Assembly (NCBI GenBank): GCA_022478985.1
Contig: JAKSZP010008038.1
Span: 1 to 64,000, forward strand
Length of the DNA stretch: 64,000 nucleotides
DNA from: Massospora cicadina
Lineage: Eukaryota > Entomophthoromycota > Entomophthoromycetes > Entomophthorales > Entomophthoraceae
Reading direction: 5' to 3'
The notes under the pieces were generated by a model. The model was given only the letters and a program-made list of their open reading frames with translations. It did no database searches and had not been told where the DNA came from. Positions 33,349-45,020 of this stretch are shown here, one piece after another. The position numbers and the translations under genes are program-made. The stretch's first letter is position 1; each line of letters begins with the position of its first letter.

Positions 33349-33934
33349 AATTTATATTAAATTAGGTAGCATTTTAGTTGTGGTGATTTAGAAAATCATC
33401 TTATAGCTAAGAAATTATAAATGCATGTTTATTTCAACATCTACTTCCAGACTATTTACCAATCTCAGATAAACTTGACACAAATATTCTATGAAATATA
33501 TAATAATTATTCAGTTGACTTGATTAGACCAATGTTTCGGGTATAAGATTGGCAGTTTTTACTTATTTGGTTTTTATTATATAGTTAATTTTATCAGTCA
33601 ATTATATAGTCAACTTTCAGATATCTATCTATATTGCCTCAATTTATTTATTTGGTTGATTTAATTGGCCAATCTATAATAAAATTACTGATCGCCATCT
33701 ACAATAATTCATTTTAAATCTATTAAATCTAGTCGATTTTATTGGTCAACCTATGCAAAAACAATCCACACCCATAATCATTTAAGCTCATCAGGTATGA
33801 TCACATACTTTGAACTTACCACCCAGCCATAGGACATATATCATGTCAAAAAAGTTTAGGCTAATTCTTGTTAATACCCAGTTTCACACAGATTTGTTTG
33901 TGAGCTTAAAGTTTATCTGATGATCCTAATCAAT
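33349..33934. repeat. AT-rich repeat debris
   Basis: No gene. 33640-33770 carries the 71 bp type unit (ATCGCCATCTACAATAATTC and TTTATTGGTCAACCTAT) that is tandem in the arms of the neighbouring inverted repeat. 33870-33930 is an inverted match to 10250-10310. Confidence 0.5.
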
Positions 33935-35957
33935 CTTTTTAACCGTCTTTGAACTGAAGGAGGTTCTCTGTTCGATATATATATATATTTCTATGTTTGT
34001 TCGCGCATAACTCTGAAAATACTGGACCTATTTGGATGATCATCTCCAAAAAATCGAGGATGCTCCAACTTAGGTCCCGTTTTACTTTTGTAAGTATTGG
34101 ACAAGTATCTGCCCATTAATTTAGTAAGTATATCAAAATGTGCTCGGAAGCGATGGACCCAATTGTGAAACCAGTTCATTGCTGGATAAACTTTTTTCCG
34201 GCATCGGTGAAGCGATAGCTTCGTTGCACATTTGATATGTCCTATGGCTGGGGGGTATGTTCAAAATTCAGTCAGTATAAGCTCATAGCGGGATGAGCTT
34301 AAATCGTTATAGATGGCTATCGTTTTTGCACAAGATGACCAATAAACTCATCTAAATTTAATAAAAATGAATTATTTTAGATAACGACAAATAAATTTAC
34401 ATAGATTGACTAATGAAAGCAACCAAATCTAATAAAATGAATTACTGTAGATGGCGATCAGTAAATTCAGTATATGTTGACCAATAAAATTATCTAAATT
34501 TAATAAAATGAATTGTTAGTATATTTGTTTATAGGATAATATATAGAATAGATATACAATAAGTGTTAATTTTATAGAGAAATAGTTAGGGGCAAAAACA
34601 ATATATAGAGATAGTAATATTTAATAAAAGTAGGAAAAAGAGACACTTTTAAAAATACACTATTTTTAGGGGGAAAAGAACTGGGAGTAAAGGTTTTTTT
34701 TTGGAAAAAAAGAACCTTCATGAAAAAAAAATTTGGGAAAAAAAGAACCTCCTTTAAAAAAAGGCTCTAAAAAGTATGAACTTACCAAAAAATTAAGCCT
34801 ACTCAATAAAAACCTTTTTGAAGTCAGCACCTTATTTTAACTGACTTATAGAATTTTGCTCATAAATACAAATTATATCTTATGTCTGGATTGTGCCCAA
34901 GTGTAAACTATAAGAAACTTAGAATAAATAGTACTGAGTATATAAATTATAAATAACTATTAGATCTGTTAAAATATGGCGCTGACTTCAAAAAAGGGTT
35001 TTATTGAGTAGGCTTAATTTCTCGATTATTTCATACTTTTTAGAGGTTTTTTTAAAAGGAGGTTCTTTTTTCCCAAAATTTTTTTCATGAAGGTTCTTTT
35101 TTCCCAAAAAACTTTACCCCCAGCTCTTTTCCCCTCAAAAAATTAGTGCATTTTTAAAAGTGACTCTTTTCCCTACTTTTATTAAATATTACTATCTCTA
35201 TATATTGTTTTTGCCCCTAACTATTTCTCTATAAAATTAACGCTTATTGTATATCTATTATATATAGTATTTTATAAACAAATATAATAATTCATTTTAT
35301 TAACTTTAGTTGATTTTAAGGTCAAATTATACTAAATTTACTGATCACCATCTACAATACTTCATTTTATCAAATTTAGATGATTTTATTGGTCAACATA
35401 TACTGAATTTACTGATTGCCATCTACAGTAATTCATTTTATTAGATTTGGTTGCTTTTATTTTTCAATCTATGTAAATTTATTTGTCGTTATCTAAAATA
35501 ATTCATCTTTATTAAATTTAGATGAGTTTATTGGTCATCTTGTGCAAAAACGATAGCCATCTATAATGATTTAAGCTCATCCCGCTATGAGCTTAGACTA
35601 ACTGAATTTTGAACATCCCCCCAGCCATAGGACATATCAAATGTGCAACGAAGCTATCGCTTCACCGATGCCGGAAAAAAGTTTATCCAGCAATGAACTA
35701 GTTTCACAATTGGATCCATCGCTTCCGAGCACATTTTGATATACTTACTAAATTAATGGGTAGATACTTGTCCAATACTTACAAAAGTAAAACGGGACCT
35801 AAGTTGGAGCATCCTCGATTTTTGGAGAAGATGATCATCCAAATCGGTCCATTATTTTCAGAGTTATGCGCGAACAAACATAGAAAAAAAAACAAAAAAA
35901 ACATACATACAGGTCGATTTGATAACCTCCTTCTTTTTCAAAGTTGGTTAAAAAATA
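33935..35957. mobile_element. 2 kb near-perfect inverted repeat (foldback-type element)
   Basis: The left arm (about 33935-34840) is the reverse complement of the right arm (about 34985-35957), with a unique centre of about 145 bases. Landmarks pair exactly or nearly so: GCGCATAACTCTGAAAATA against its complement at about 35854-35872, ATAGGACATATCAAATGTGC against 34226-34245, and the GAACCTCC/GGAGGTTC blocks nearest the centre. Each arm has tandem 71 bp units. No transposase is visible. The small open frames in the arms mirror each other and are not genes. It could be a foldback transposon or an inverted duplication. Confidence 0.85.
34325..34510 (+). repeat. 71 bp tandem units in the left arm
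   Basis: About 2.5 units of TGACCAATAAANNATCTAAA, TTTAATAAAATGAATTA and GATGGCGATCAGTAAATT. Mirrored units lie at 35290-35560. Confidence 0.7.
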
Positions 35958-36611
35958 TGTAAAGGTGCGAAAATCAATGAAAAATATGCAAATTGCCTGT
36001 AATGATGCGAAAATAATGAAAAATATACGAATTGCCCTATAATGGATGCGAATTGGCCTGTAAACCCCTGTATTTGGGTAATGGTGGTTTTTTGGGCTAT
36101 TTGATAGGCTCTATGATTTCAGATAAGTCTTTGGTGGTTTTTGGTTGATTTGATAAGTTTATTAGTTCTGGCTAAGTGGGTAGTGGTTTATGATTGATTG
36201 GATAGTTTTAATTGGTTTTGGTTGAGTGGTTTTTGATTGATTCGATAGTTAGACGGTTTCTAAACATATCCATGGCTAACTAATATCCAAAGCAAAAATA
36301 ATTTTTAATCGTCTGGTAAAAAATAAACATCGAATGGTATTACTATAGTGAAACAAAGATATATTGCTATCTTGATAAAATTCAACAGAGGGGTACGGAG
36401 GCCATCTTGAGCTCAGTTGTATAATCTATTCTACGATAAAGCTTTAGGTATTTTGATATCTGTATAAATTAACGTTTTGACTAAATATCGCTTTAACTCA
36501 GAGTTAGATTTGGTTGGTTTGTGTTTTGGTTTTTAAAGTTAGTTTATTCTTGAACACCTGGTTGATCTGCTTAATAAATAGACCCGAGCAACGCTGGGTA
36601 ACTCCGCTAGT
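35958..36611 (+). repeat. Helitron-like 3' region with hairpin and CTAGT end
   Basis: TTGG-rich subterminal repeats occupy 36060-36260. The end is a clean example: hairpin ACCCGAGCAACGCTGGGT (36582-36599), in which ACCC/GGGT and AGC/GCT pair around AAC, then twelve bases ending in CTAGT (36607-36611). That is the Helitron 3' pattern. There is no Rep/helicase, so it is non-autonomous. It stops 307 bases before the IPI3 start codon. Confidence 0.6.
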
Positions 36612-36918
36612 CTTTAAATAATTTCTCATTTTTGCTTTGGCATATAGAGTTTATCAAAGGGAGGGTTTCGAAGGTATCTATTTTGCTATTAATATTTTAA
36701 TTGCTCCATATATCAAATTGTAATTTAATTTATCCTGCTTGTTGCTTTTTACTAATTATCTTTTATTTTGAGCTTACTTGGAAAGTGGTTTAGAAAAATG
36801 GCTTCATAGTTATTGTTCGTGGTTCTCTTTTGATAGTTGAACTGATTTATGTAAACATATGCTGATTTTAAATGGGTAAAATAATAAGACTCATGACTGA
36901 TGGTTTACGTTGTTAGCA
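36612..36918 (+). promoter_or_regulatory. Upstream region of the IPI3-like gene
   Basis: 307 bases between the Helitron-like CTAGT end and the proposed ATG. AT-rich, with no convincing TATA box and no other gene. A TTGTTAG just before the ATG could be a splice acceptor for an untranslated first exon. It must contain the core promoter or a 5' intron if the gene is expressed. Confidence 0.4.
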
Positions 36919-38579
36919 ATGGACCAAGTGTGCTTAGTTTCCAATGCTAAAGATGGTAGCATTCGTGTCATAGACATTAAGACAGGCAGCTTACAATACA
37001 GCTTCAAGCAAAATGTTCATGAATCAATAGCTTCAAATCCAACTAAAGGAAGCGAAGTTCGTGAATACGGCACTCATATTTTAACAACTGGCACTTTACC
37101 TGGAAGCAATTACGACACCATATTGGCACCCACTAATCTGATTGCATCGCTTCAGGCAGATAGGCCGCTCTTACACCTTTATGGTTGGGGAAAGGAGACC
37201 CCCGCCTGAGATTTGCTCTACCTGAAGCTATGTCAAGTATTGCCCTGTCTCCAGCAAGAATCGGTACAGGGTTATGCGTCGGGGGTTCGAGTTCCGGGAA
37301 GTTATACATTTGGGAGATTCCTTCTGGAGAGCTACTTAGGGTGATCGACGGTCATTACAAAGCTGTTCGCTCATTGGTATTTACTGATGATGGACATACC
37401 CTTGTTTCGGCTTCAGAGGACGCAACCATACATGTTTGGAGATTAGGCGAGTATTATATCAACGTTATGATTTGCTAATTTTCTTCAAGAATTTTCCACC
37501 CAAAATCACCACCTGCGCCCAAACCTCTTCATGTTTGGTCTGATCACACCCTTCCTATCACCGACATTGTTGTTGGACGGGGAAGTGGTACTCTACGCGC
37601 ATTCTCAGTTAGCCTAGATGCCACATGCAAGGTTTGGGATATAGCGTCTGGGCGGCTTCTCGCCACTTTCCTTCTTCCATCTGCAGCCATCACACTGGCA
37701 ATTAATTCCAGAGAGACGATCCTTGTTGTAGGCTGTACGAATGGTCTCATCTATCAGCTTCCATTATATAAAGGCCTGAAAAATTCTTCTTCCCTCCCAT
37801 TGGGTAGCAACATTGGGGATGGGCGAGTCATTTCTGTTGAAGCGTCAGTAGAAGATTCTGAAGAGGCAGCCCATGCTTATTTTAAAGGCCATGAGTAAGA
37901 TCCTTCCTTTTGATGTATGTGTTTTTTCGTTAGGCTAATGAGAATTAGATGTTCTATTACCTCCATTAAGTTCGACGTTACCGGCACAAAGCTAGTTAGT
38001 GGGGACAAATATGGGCAAATATTTGTTTGGGATGTTGCAAGTAGGCAGCCAATTCGTAATCTGCATTCAGCAAACATTATAGCTAGTGGCATTGGCGCCG
38101 TCACTTCTCTTCATATTTTACCCACTCCGCAGTTCTTGCTTCGACCTGGTCAAAGTTCGGGAGAGTTGATTTTTCCTGCAATCTCACCCTTCAGTAAAAT
38201 CCAAGAATCCAAAGCAAACAAGGCATGGCTTCCTACTACACAACCTTGGCTTCGCTTGAACTCAGGCTCCATAAGTGAAGTTCCTTTTCCTGGACTTCTA
38301 CCCCGTAAGATCCTTGATGGTGAAGTAGGTTTAATTATATTTTTACAAAAGTCTGTCACACTAATTTATACTATTTAGAACATCTCATATAAAACTTTTG
38401 TCTCTGAGTTACCAGAAGTTAGCCACAAACCTGTTCACGAGCATAATCAAGAAAGTAATGAAGACAACCTTAACGAAGACTATAGTGCCTTGTATGAGGA
38501 AAATATTCGACTAAAAGAAATCAATGAGCAGTTGTATAAAAGGCTCTTGAGTTTGAGCAATAATAATTCAAGAGAATAG
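36919..38579 (+). CDS. IPI3: IPI3/WDR18-type WD40 pre-rRNA processing protein, four exons, one-base deletion in exon 1
   Basis: Ipi3 works in the Rix1 complex with Rix1/Ipi1 and the AAA ATPase Mdn1, maturing the pre-60S subunit in the nucleus. Exons: 36919-37450, 37490-37894, 37934-38324, 38379-38579. Introns of 39, 39 and 54 bases start GTATTA, GTAAGA and GTAGGT and end AAG, TAG and TAG; the phases all fit. WD-type blades include GSIRVIDIKTGSLQ, GKLYIWEIPSGELLRVIDGH, ATIHVWRL, TCKVWDIASGRLLATF and GQIFVWDVASRQP. The C-terminus is a short coiled coil (EENIRLKEINEQLYKRLL), as in Ipi3. In exon 1 the frame slips by one base at GGGGAAAGG (37187-37195); adding one base gives 509 codons. Only the slip argues against function. 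Confidence 0.85.
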
Positions 38580-39169
38580 AGCATTCCATATATTGGATCT
38601 AATGCTAATTAATCTCCCTTTATTGCTATAGAATGTGAATTATTAAAATTAGAGTACAAGAATTTTGATTGATAGACATCTAACCTATTCTGTTCACTAA
38701 TTTGCCTACAAATCTGTTAAACATAAGTTATCCGAAAAATTTAAACAAAGTTGATACCTCGAAGTCAGCTATGCTAGTGTAAAGATGGGTATTCTGACTA
38801 TAAAATTTAATAGAAATATTTAATATTATATTCACCAAATGAAATAGCATTTTTCAATTGCATATGAAATACAATTTTAAAAAAAATTAGAACTGCTAGC
38901 AAAATAACTTTTACAGTTATCAGTTATCTTTTACATGACTGTTACTTTTCAAGTAAAAGATAATTTTAATCATTGTTGCTACAAATCATCAAAGTAAAAA
39001 TTGCTGCATTGTAAATGTGATTAACACACAAGTGACCACAAAATACTTCTAGAAATGTACAATGTAAACTAATCTAGTAATTGGCATATCTTTGTGTGAA
39101 GGAAAAACAGTTGTATAGCCTCAAAGCAAATAGTTTAACATGTGTAAGCAAAAGTTATAACTGATACTA
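38580..39169. other. Intergenic AT-rich DNA after IPI3
   Basis: No coding sequence, RNA gene or repeat that I can support. It probably includes the IPI3 3' untranslated region and poly(A) signals. Confidence 0.5.
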
Positions 39170-39185
39170 ATAGTTGATGAAGGGT

Positions 39186-39210
39186 TGGGACCATCTAGTA
39201 CTAAAAAAAA
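39186..39210 (+). mobile_element. 25 bp micro-insertion with target-site duplication (copy 2)
   Basis: It has the same 25 bases as 24126-24150 (TGGGACCATCTAGTACTA plus seven more A residues). ATAGTTGATGAAGGGT flanks it at 39170-39185 and 39211-39226. The target here is unrelated to that of copy 1, so these are two separate insertions. Confidence 0.85.
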
Positions 39211-39226
39211 ATAGTTGATGAAGGGT

Positions 39227-41400
39227 GATAAGTATATGTACTGCTACAAGTATCTAAAAACTGGTTACATTATCAGAAAGGTTTCAAAGTTAAGTGCTTC
39301 ACAAAGCAAAATTTTAATGTTAGATTAATTTTCAATTATCACTAGATAATATATGAAATCTAGAAAAATCTTATATAAAAATGATTTAAGTTTGGAACAT
39401 ACAATTTATATTATAGTTTAGTTAATAATATCAGTGACCATTTGTGCTATAAAAATACCTGAAGAGATGGCACTGCCACATGAACTTGAGTATATTTTTT
39501 ACATATATATACTCATAGTACTATTAATATCTCATAATATACAGAAGATAGCCTTACATCACTTTTATATCTGTAATACTTTATTTAGAATAAAAAAGTT
39601 ATTGGATAGTAGTATGCACAATATTTTTATAAAATTATAGCATATATTTTATAATTGTAGCTTTAGTTAATAGTTAATGGTTAAAGTATATAAGTTTTTT
39701 AGCATAATCTTATTATAATACATCAAAAAATATATTCCAAACCTTTTCTAAATACCTTATTTTACAAACTTGATACAACCTTTATTAACTATTTTAAGTA
39801 ATTTTTGTTTACATGCTCAAATAATTTAAGTGTAATTTTCCTGTTACCAACACTGTGGCAGCAATATTAAATTGAGTAATAATATTAATAATCTGAAGTA
39901 AAGAATAACTGAGAAACTATAATTGATAAGAGAAAATAATGGCACAAGCAGGTAAGTTTAAAGCATCTGCAATTGTGCTGATCTAAAGAAATAAACATAT
40001 TAAAGATGGAGCAATATTGTTAGATTCAGCACAGCAAATCAAATTTCTAACATACATATATGTTTGCACAAAATTAAAATTATAACCGTTTGAGGACAGT
40101 GACATCAAAAAACAAGTTAATTTCTAAAAACTTATAAGCAGTTTTCTATTCCTAAACTTATAATAAAGCAAATTGCAATATCGAATTCTGACATTAGATT
40201 TGGGCTTGTGGGTTGGTAATTTTTTCCCATGGTTAGGTTTTAGTTGTTACCATTAGAACAAATTACCCTTTCCAAATGGAAGTCTCTTTTTTATATGATT
40301 ACCTAAACTACTTGGCTCTCATAGGAGAAAATAATTGATGACAAAGCAGCACTTAATTATTCCAGGTGGGTTGCATAATATTAAAAATAGATAAGGGAGA
40401 TTGATACCTAAGCATTGGAGCATCTACAACAAAATAGCAATCTGCCAAATACCAAAAATACAGGAAAAATTAACCAAGGATAATAAATGCTATTAATGAC
40501 GCATTTTTGGGCAGCGCTAAAGCCAGGAAATTAAAATATAATAAGTGATATAATTGTCCATGGCCATTGGGCAAAGTAAATTGATGTAGATAATTGAGTT
40601 GGGGTTTAGCGCTGGGGTGGCAAGGGATCGATTGTAACATCAATGGTATCATTATTTGGTGATGAAGACCAACATAGTATAGTAAAATAAACCTAATAGT
40701 GACATGGCTGTGAGGGCAAGGATCAATTGAGGCACCAGTTATTTATTTGGGGATGATCACCAATAAAAAATTATATAAAGTTAGTGCTAAATTTTAAAAT
40801 AGGTTTAAGGGTAAGGATTTCAAGAAGCAATTGGTAGGTTTTGTGGATAAGCCCAAGAGATTTGATAATAATCTAATTTGTAAAATGAACCTTGACTCAA
40901 GAGAAAACTATTTAGTTTAAGGCTCAGTCTGATAGCTAGTTAGATTTTTAATTGAATTTAATGAGTTGTTCATTAGAGACTAGGGTACATTGGGTCAATT
41001 AGAATTAGCAGGCCATGAGCTTATCAAACTGAGGCTTTGTTCCAGTTTGACAAAGATGCTGGGTGTGCCTGAGGGAGGGTAACATGGAGTATGACGATAA
41101 TGGAGTTGTTCTAAGATAGGGCTTCATATGAAAATAAGTTGATGGGAGCTTTTTAGAAGATTGGTATATTAAGAACTTTGATAATAGAATTATAAAAGTC
41201 TATTACAGATATATTTTATTGATTGTGAGTCTTAAATAACCAATCAATAAAAATAAACATATTCCAACCTCTTCAGTCTGGTTATTAATCTAACAATTCA
41301 CTTTGTTAGTTCCACTATTCTCTTACATAGGTTTGGAACTGACCAGCAGAGCATAAATTTGCAGCTTAGTGGAGATCAAGTCATTTTTTATTGATTTTAA
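39227..41400. other. AT-rich region without a recognisable gene
   Basis: Short open frames here have no protein-like composition. 40560-40800 contains two loosely similar blocks (TAGCGCTGGGGTGGCAAGG against GGCTGTGAGGGCAAGG, each followed by ATTATTTGG or TTATTTGGGG and GATGA) that look like old LTR debris. 41000-41497 may be the LTR of Gypsy-D. Confidence 0.4.
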
Positions 41401-42105
41401 AAAAATTCTAATTGATCCCACTTTTTGGAATAGAATTTTAATCTTAAAGAGTTCTTGGGGTTTATAATATGTTTCTCATGTCAGGCTCTGTCCTGACATC
41501 ATCCCCATTAAGGCTGAAGCTACCAGAAAGGCCTTGCTCTGCCAATTTCTTAACAATTTCCTCACAATCTTCAGTTTCTCCACTGGCTCTTAAGTGTTCT
41601 CCTCAGCTAGATACCCAACCCACTTTAAAAATACTGCAATTTCCATGCTATGTCTATATGACTATAATGGCCTCTACCTTATACTCTGGATAGTGATTTT
41701 GTTAAAAGGGAGGCACCTTCTCCCTGAACTTTTAGTTGGTAAGGAACTCCCATCTTTCTTAAAAACCAGGTATGTTTAGAACACATTATGGATCTTCCAA
41801 ACCTTAGGGAAAACCACTCAATAAAGCAACCTTTCATATTACTTCTGTAACTCTATAGGGACCCACATACCCATTAAAAATCTTGTGGCATGGCATATAC
41901 ATTGTTATGTGCAAGCATCCAGTTAAATGAAACTTCAAAATTTAATAGTTTTCCTGGACCACTTGTTATCTACAGAATTCTTATAGGTCTATACAGATCA
42001 GTTCAAGTTGGAAAAGCATTTAGCTCATGTCTGGTGTAATTCTTTTAAGAATTCCCAACCCATACAGTTATTTGTTTTGAAGGCAGGCAAAGGCTCCCAC
42101 TCTGC
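41400..42105 (-). pseudogene. Gypsy-D fossil: integrase C-terminus and chromodomain
   Basis: The minus-strand reading of 41800-41920 gives HKIFNGYVGPYRVTEVI and KVALLSGFP, the GPY-type tail of a gypsy integrase. 41500-41700 gives YPEYKVEAIIVI, then LQYFLKWVGYLAEENT, a stop where Trp is expected, EPVEKLK and CEEIVKKL, which is a chromodomain. A GGGGATGA tract and TGTCAGGACAG follow at about 41498, as polypurine tract and LTR start would. It is heavily decayed and lies next to the 5' end of Gypsy-C. Confidence 0.65.
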
Positions 42106-45020
42106 ATCATAACTGGCAAGGATGAGGCTGCAAGTGTACCAGAGGATCATTCCTCATCTAGAAGAATGAATAGAGTTCACCTCCAAACTGGCAGAAGTTC
42201 AGGCAACTTACCTGCTGCGGATGGAGCTAGATGCCCCTTTTATAGATCTAAGCAAAGCAAAGAATTTACCTCACAATTAGAGTGATGTCATGCAAGTTAT
42301 TTTTCAATTGTAACTTCAAAAGTTTTGCTTAATATAGATGCTAGTGTCACCCAAGATCACTAGGAAAACCAACCCCCTATTATACCTTTGGGGGCCAAAG
42401 TATTTTCAACTCACCAATGACAAAGAGATAGTTTGACCAAATTACCATGACAGGAATGATTAAAGATCTCATATGAATAATAACAAAACTTGACAACATC
42501 CATTTTTAAAAGTCTTTCAAAACTTAATGAGAGGCACATTGTTGGAGCACCATCACAAGAATCAGATGTTGATGAGCATATTACCAAATCTGGTGTTCAT
42601 GCAATAACTGAAGAAGATGCTACCACCCACAACCCAGAAAGGGGACAGAAGAAAGGGCCCTTGAACACCCATATCAGGGTAATATATACCAGAAGGAGCT
42701 TGTGGGTACTTAATTTAGCTTAAATGAATGAAGCATCAAAAGTGGCAATTAGATGCCACCTCACTAGGAGATCTCAAAATCCCCAATAGGCTACCCAAAT
42801 TTTTAATTTATTTTATAATTATCATTTATTTTTTATATCCTGATTTTTCAACAGAAATATAAATACTTTAATTTTTTTACTTTAATAAAAAAACCTTTCC
42901 ACAGAATCTCAGTTTTATTTTTATTTAACTTATAGTGGTTTAAGTAAACTTATCACCAGTAACCAGTTCATGATTATCAATTAATAGAAATAAAGTAACC
43001 AGTCTAAGCTCTGCTTTATTTGAACAGGACATTCCATATCCTGGATAATTTAGAGTTGAGCTGCAAAGAGAGAGGTTGAAAAACTTGCGTTGAGTCATGA
43101 GGGCCAACATATAATGAACAATTTAGAGAGTGTCAACAAGAGAATCTCCAAGGGTGCAAACAGTTTACTATAGAGATTGATGATACAACATGTAGCATCA
43201 GAGGAGAATTTGCTCTACTGAGATGATTGTTATCTAAGTAAAGATTGTCTGGTTCCTAATCTATGCAAAGTAGACCCCTGAGCACCAAGTCAGCCTCACA
43301 TGTTAAGTGAGCTGAGGTCAGCAAGATGACTGTGATGCTCACTACAAGGCGGTATCATCAGGCTCTAGTGAGGAGCATAAAATTTCAAATGAGCAGCTCA
43401 ACAATAAATTGGATATGGAAGTATGTCACCAAGAGAGATCCTATAAAGTTCTGGCAAGGGAGTGATATACATTCCATCCAAGGATCCATACCCTTGAGTT
43501 AGAAATTCATGATTTACATAACCAGCTTGAGTGCATTAAGGATACTACAAGAAGAGCATGAATTGTCCCAAAGCCTATTGTGAGAGGACCTTTGACTTTA
43601 AACTGAAAACTACTATTTAGAATCTGAAGGATCAAATTTTATTCCTCTATAAGGAAAATAGCAAAAACATTTGCTCTTTGAACGACTGTGGAGTGCTCTT
43701 GGTGCAGAATGACAACATGTTGTTTGCTATGGACAAGAGTATAGATAATTTGAAAGCACAACTGCACATTATACCAGAACCTACCTCTACTCAACCAGTA
43801 ATTTTATTAAAGGCATTCGTATGAATCACTCAACTGACTTCTATATAAAGGTCAGGACAGCCACATGACTGACCATGGTGCATGTCGACCATATTGAAGA
43901 AGATCCTATCTTCAAACCTTACTTTAATACCATGTATACACCTGGAGAAAAAACAATTGCTGGTTTCCTTCAAATGTCTTAAAACAGCATGGATGGCGGT
44001 AGCAATCACCAAAAGGCTTGCCACATGCAATGGTGTATGAGTCATGAGGCTCAGGAGATCTTCAGCATGAGTTTATGACCTGAACAATCATGGACCAAAG
44101 TGAAGAGTATCCTACGCTCAGAGTCTGGTAGCAAACAATATATCCAGAACATGAAGCAAGAGAACCTCTATAAGAAATGGTCAAGAAATAGTCAGTAGTG
44201 AACTAGATCCTTGCTAATACCTCTAGGCTCAAATTGTGGACTAATCAAACTATGTACTTACCTAATGTGAAAACTGTTCTGATGAACTCATTGGAGATGC
44301 ATCCCAACTTAAAAATGCATATAACTCTAGTGGTAAAGAGCATAACGTCCCTAAAAGCTTACAAGGAAGCCTTACTCAAAATTTAAAAAGACATATAAAA
44401 CTGAATATAACGACTTGGGAAACCCCTTGATGAGTTAATAAGGCCACCTATGTTACTAACGGCAAGGGCAACAAACCAAAGGAAAAAAGTTCTAAACTTT
44501 CAAATCACTTTCCGCATCAAGAGCTAACCCATAATAAAAGCCATAATACTGCACACTTTTACCAATCTTGTCTATTACTTTCTTATAAAAAGAAAGACAC
44601 CCCCTAAAGAGGATACCCTCAACGTGTAAACTGGGTGAAACTCCACAATGAGGGTGAAGATGATCACAGGATGACAATTTAGCTAGTTCAGGATACCACA
44701 TGTTAGAGTCACCTAATGCGGTGAATGTTCCTGCTAGAATAAGAGTCCATAGCATTAATGGACCTAAATCAAATGATACATACCTGGAACAAGCAAACTA
44801 GTCTACCTGGATCATCAATTTAGTGAAAGAAGGAGAGCTGATGGTAATGGCTACCTTCAATAACTTGGAGTCAGATGGCAAGGATACTATCAAAGCCAAA
44901 TTGAGCGCTGCCACTTCTAGACAGTTTTAAGAATTTGCATTGACATATTGACCACTAAAACTCCTTTTAGCAAAAGTGTGAAAAAGTGGAAGTATTTATC
45001 CAGAAAGTGCGCATCTTAGC
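42106..45020 (+). pseudogene. Gypsy-C 5' part: probable LTR/leader and gag relic
   Basis: GGATGAGGCTGCAAGTGTAC near 42119 resembles GATGATGCTGTAAGTATAC at the right end of the window, so the 5' LTR probably starts near 42106; its inner end is not found. Gag-like pieces follow: a coiled-coil stretch around 43390-43540 (LELEIHDLHNQLECIKD) and SWTKVKSILRSESGSKQY at about 44090-44150, which parallels the capsid region of Gypsy-A. The last codons (VEVFIQKVRILA, about 44990-45020) run into the protease, which resumes at 60598 beyond Gypsy-B. Confidence 0.6.

Noticed and set aside
33991..35962. Open frames in the inverted-repeat arms (about 60-68 codons, sharing a YLSNTYKSKTGPKLEHP core)
   Set aside because: The two frames are the same sequence mirrored by the palindrome. 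They lack a known domain and are short, so they are by-products of the repeat.
39434..39640. 68-codon open frame in the AT-rich region after IPI3
   Set aside because: Its Ile/Leu/Tyr/His-rich composition reflects base content; there is no domain, no splice partner and no conservation in the window.
42490..42723. Host gene candidate of 77 codons
   Set aside because: It lies between Gypsy-D and Gypsy-C gag pieces, is polar and short, and is more likely Gypsy-C leader or gag debris.
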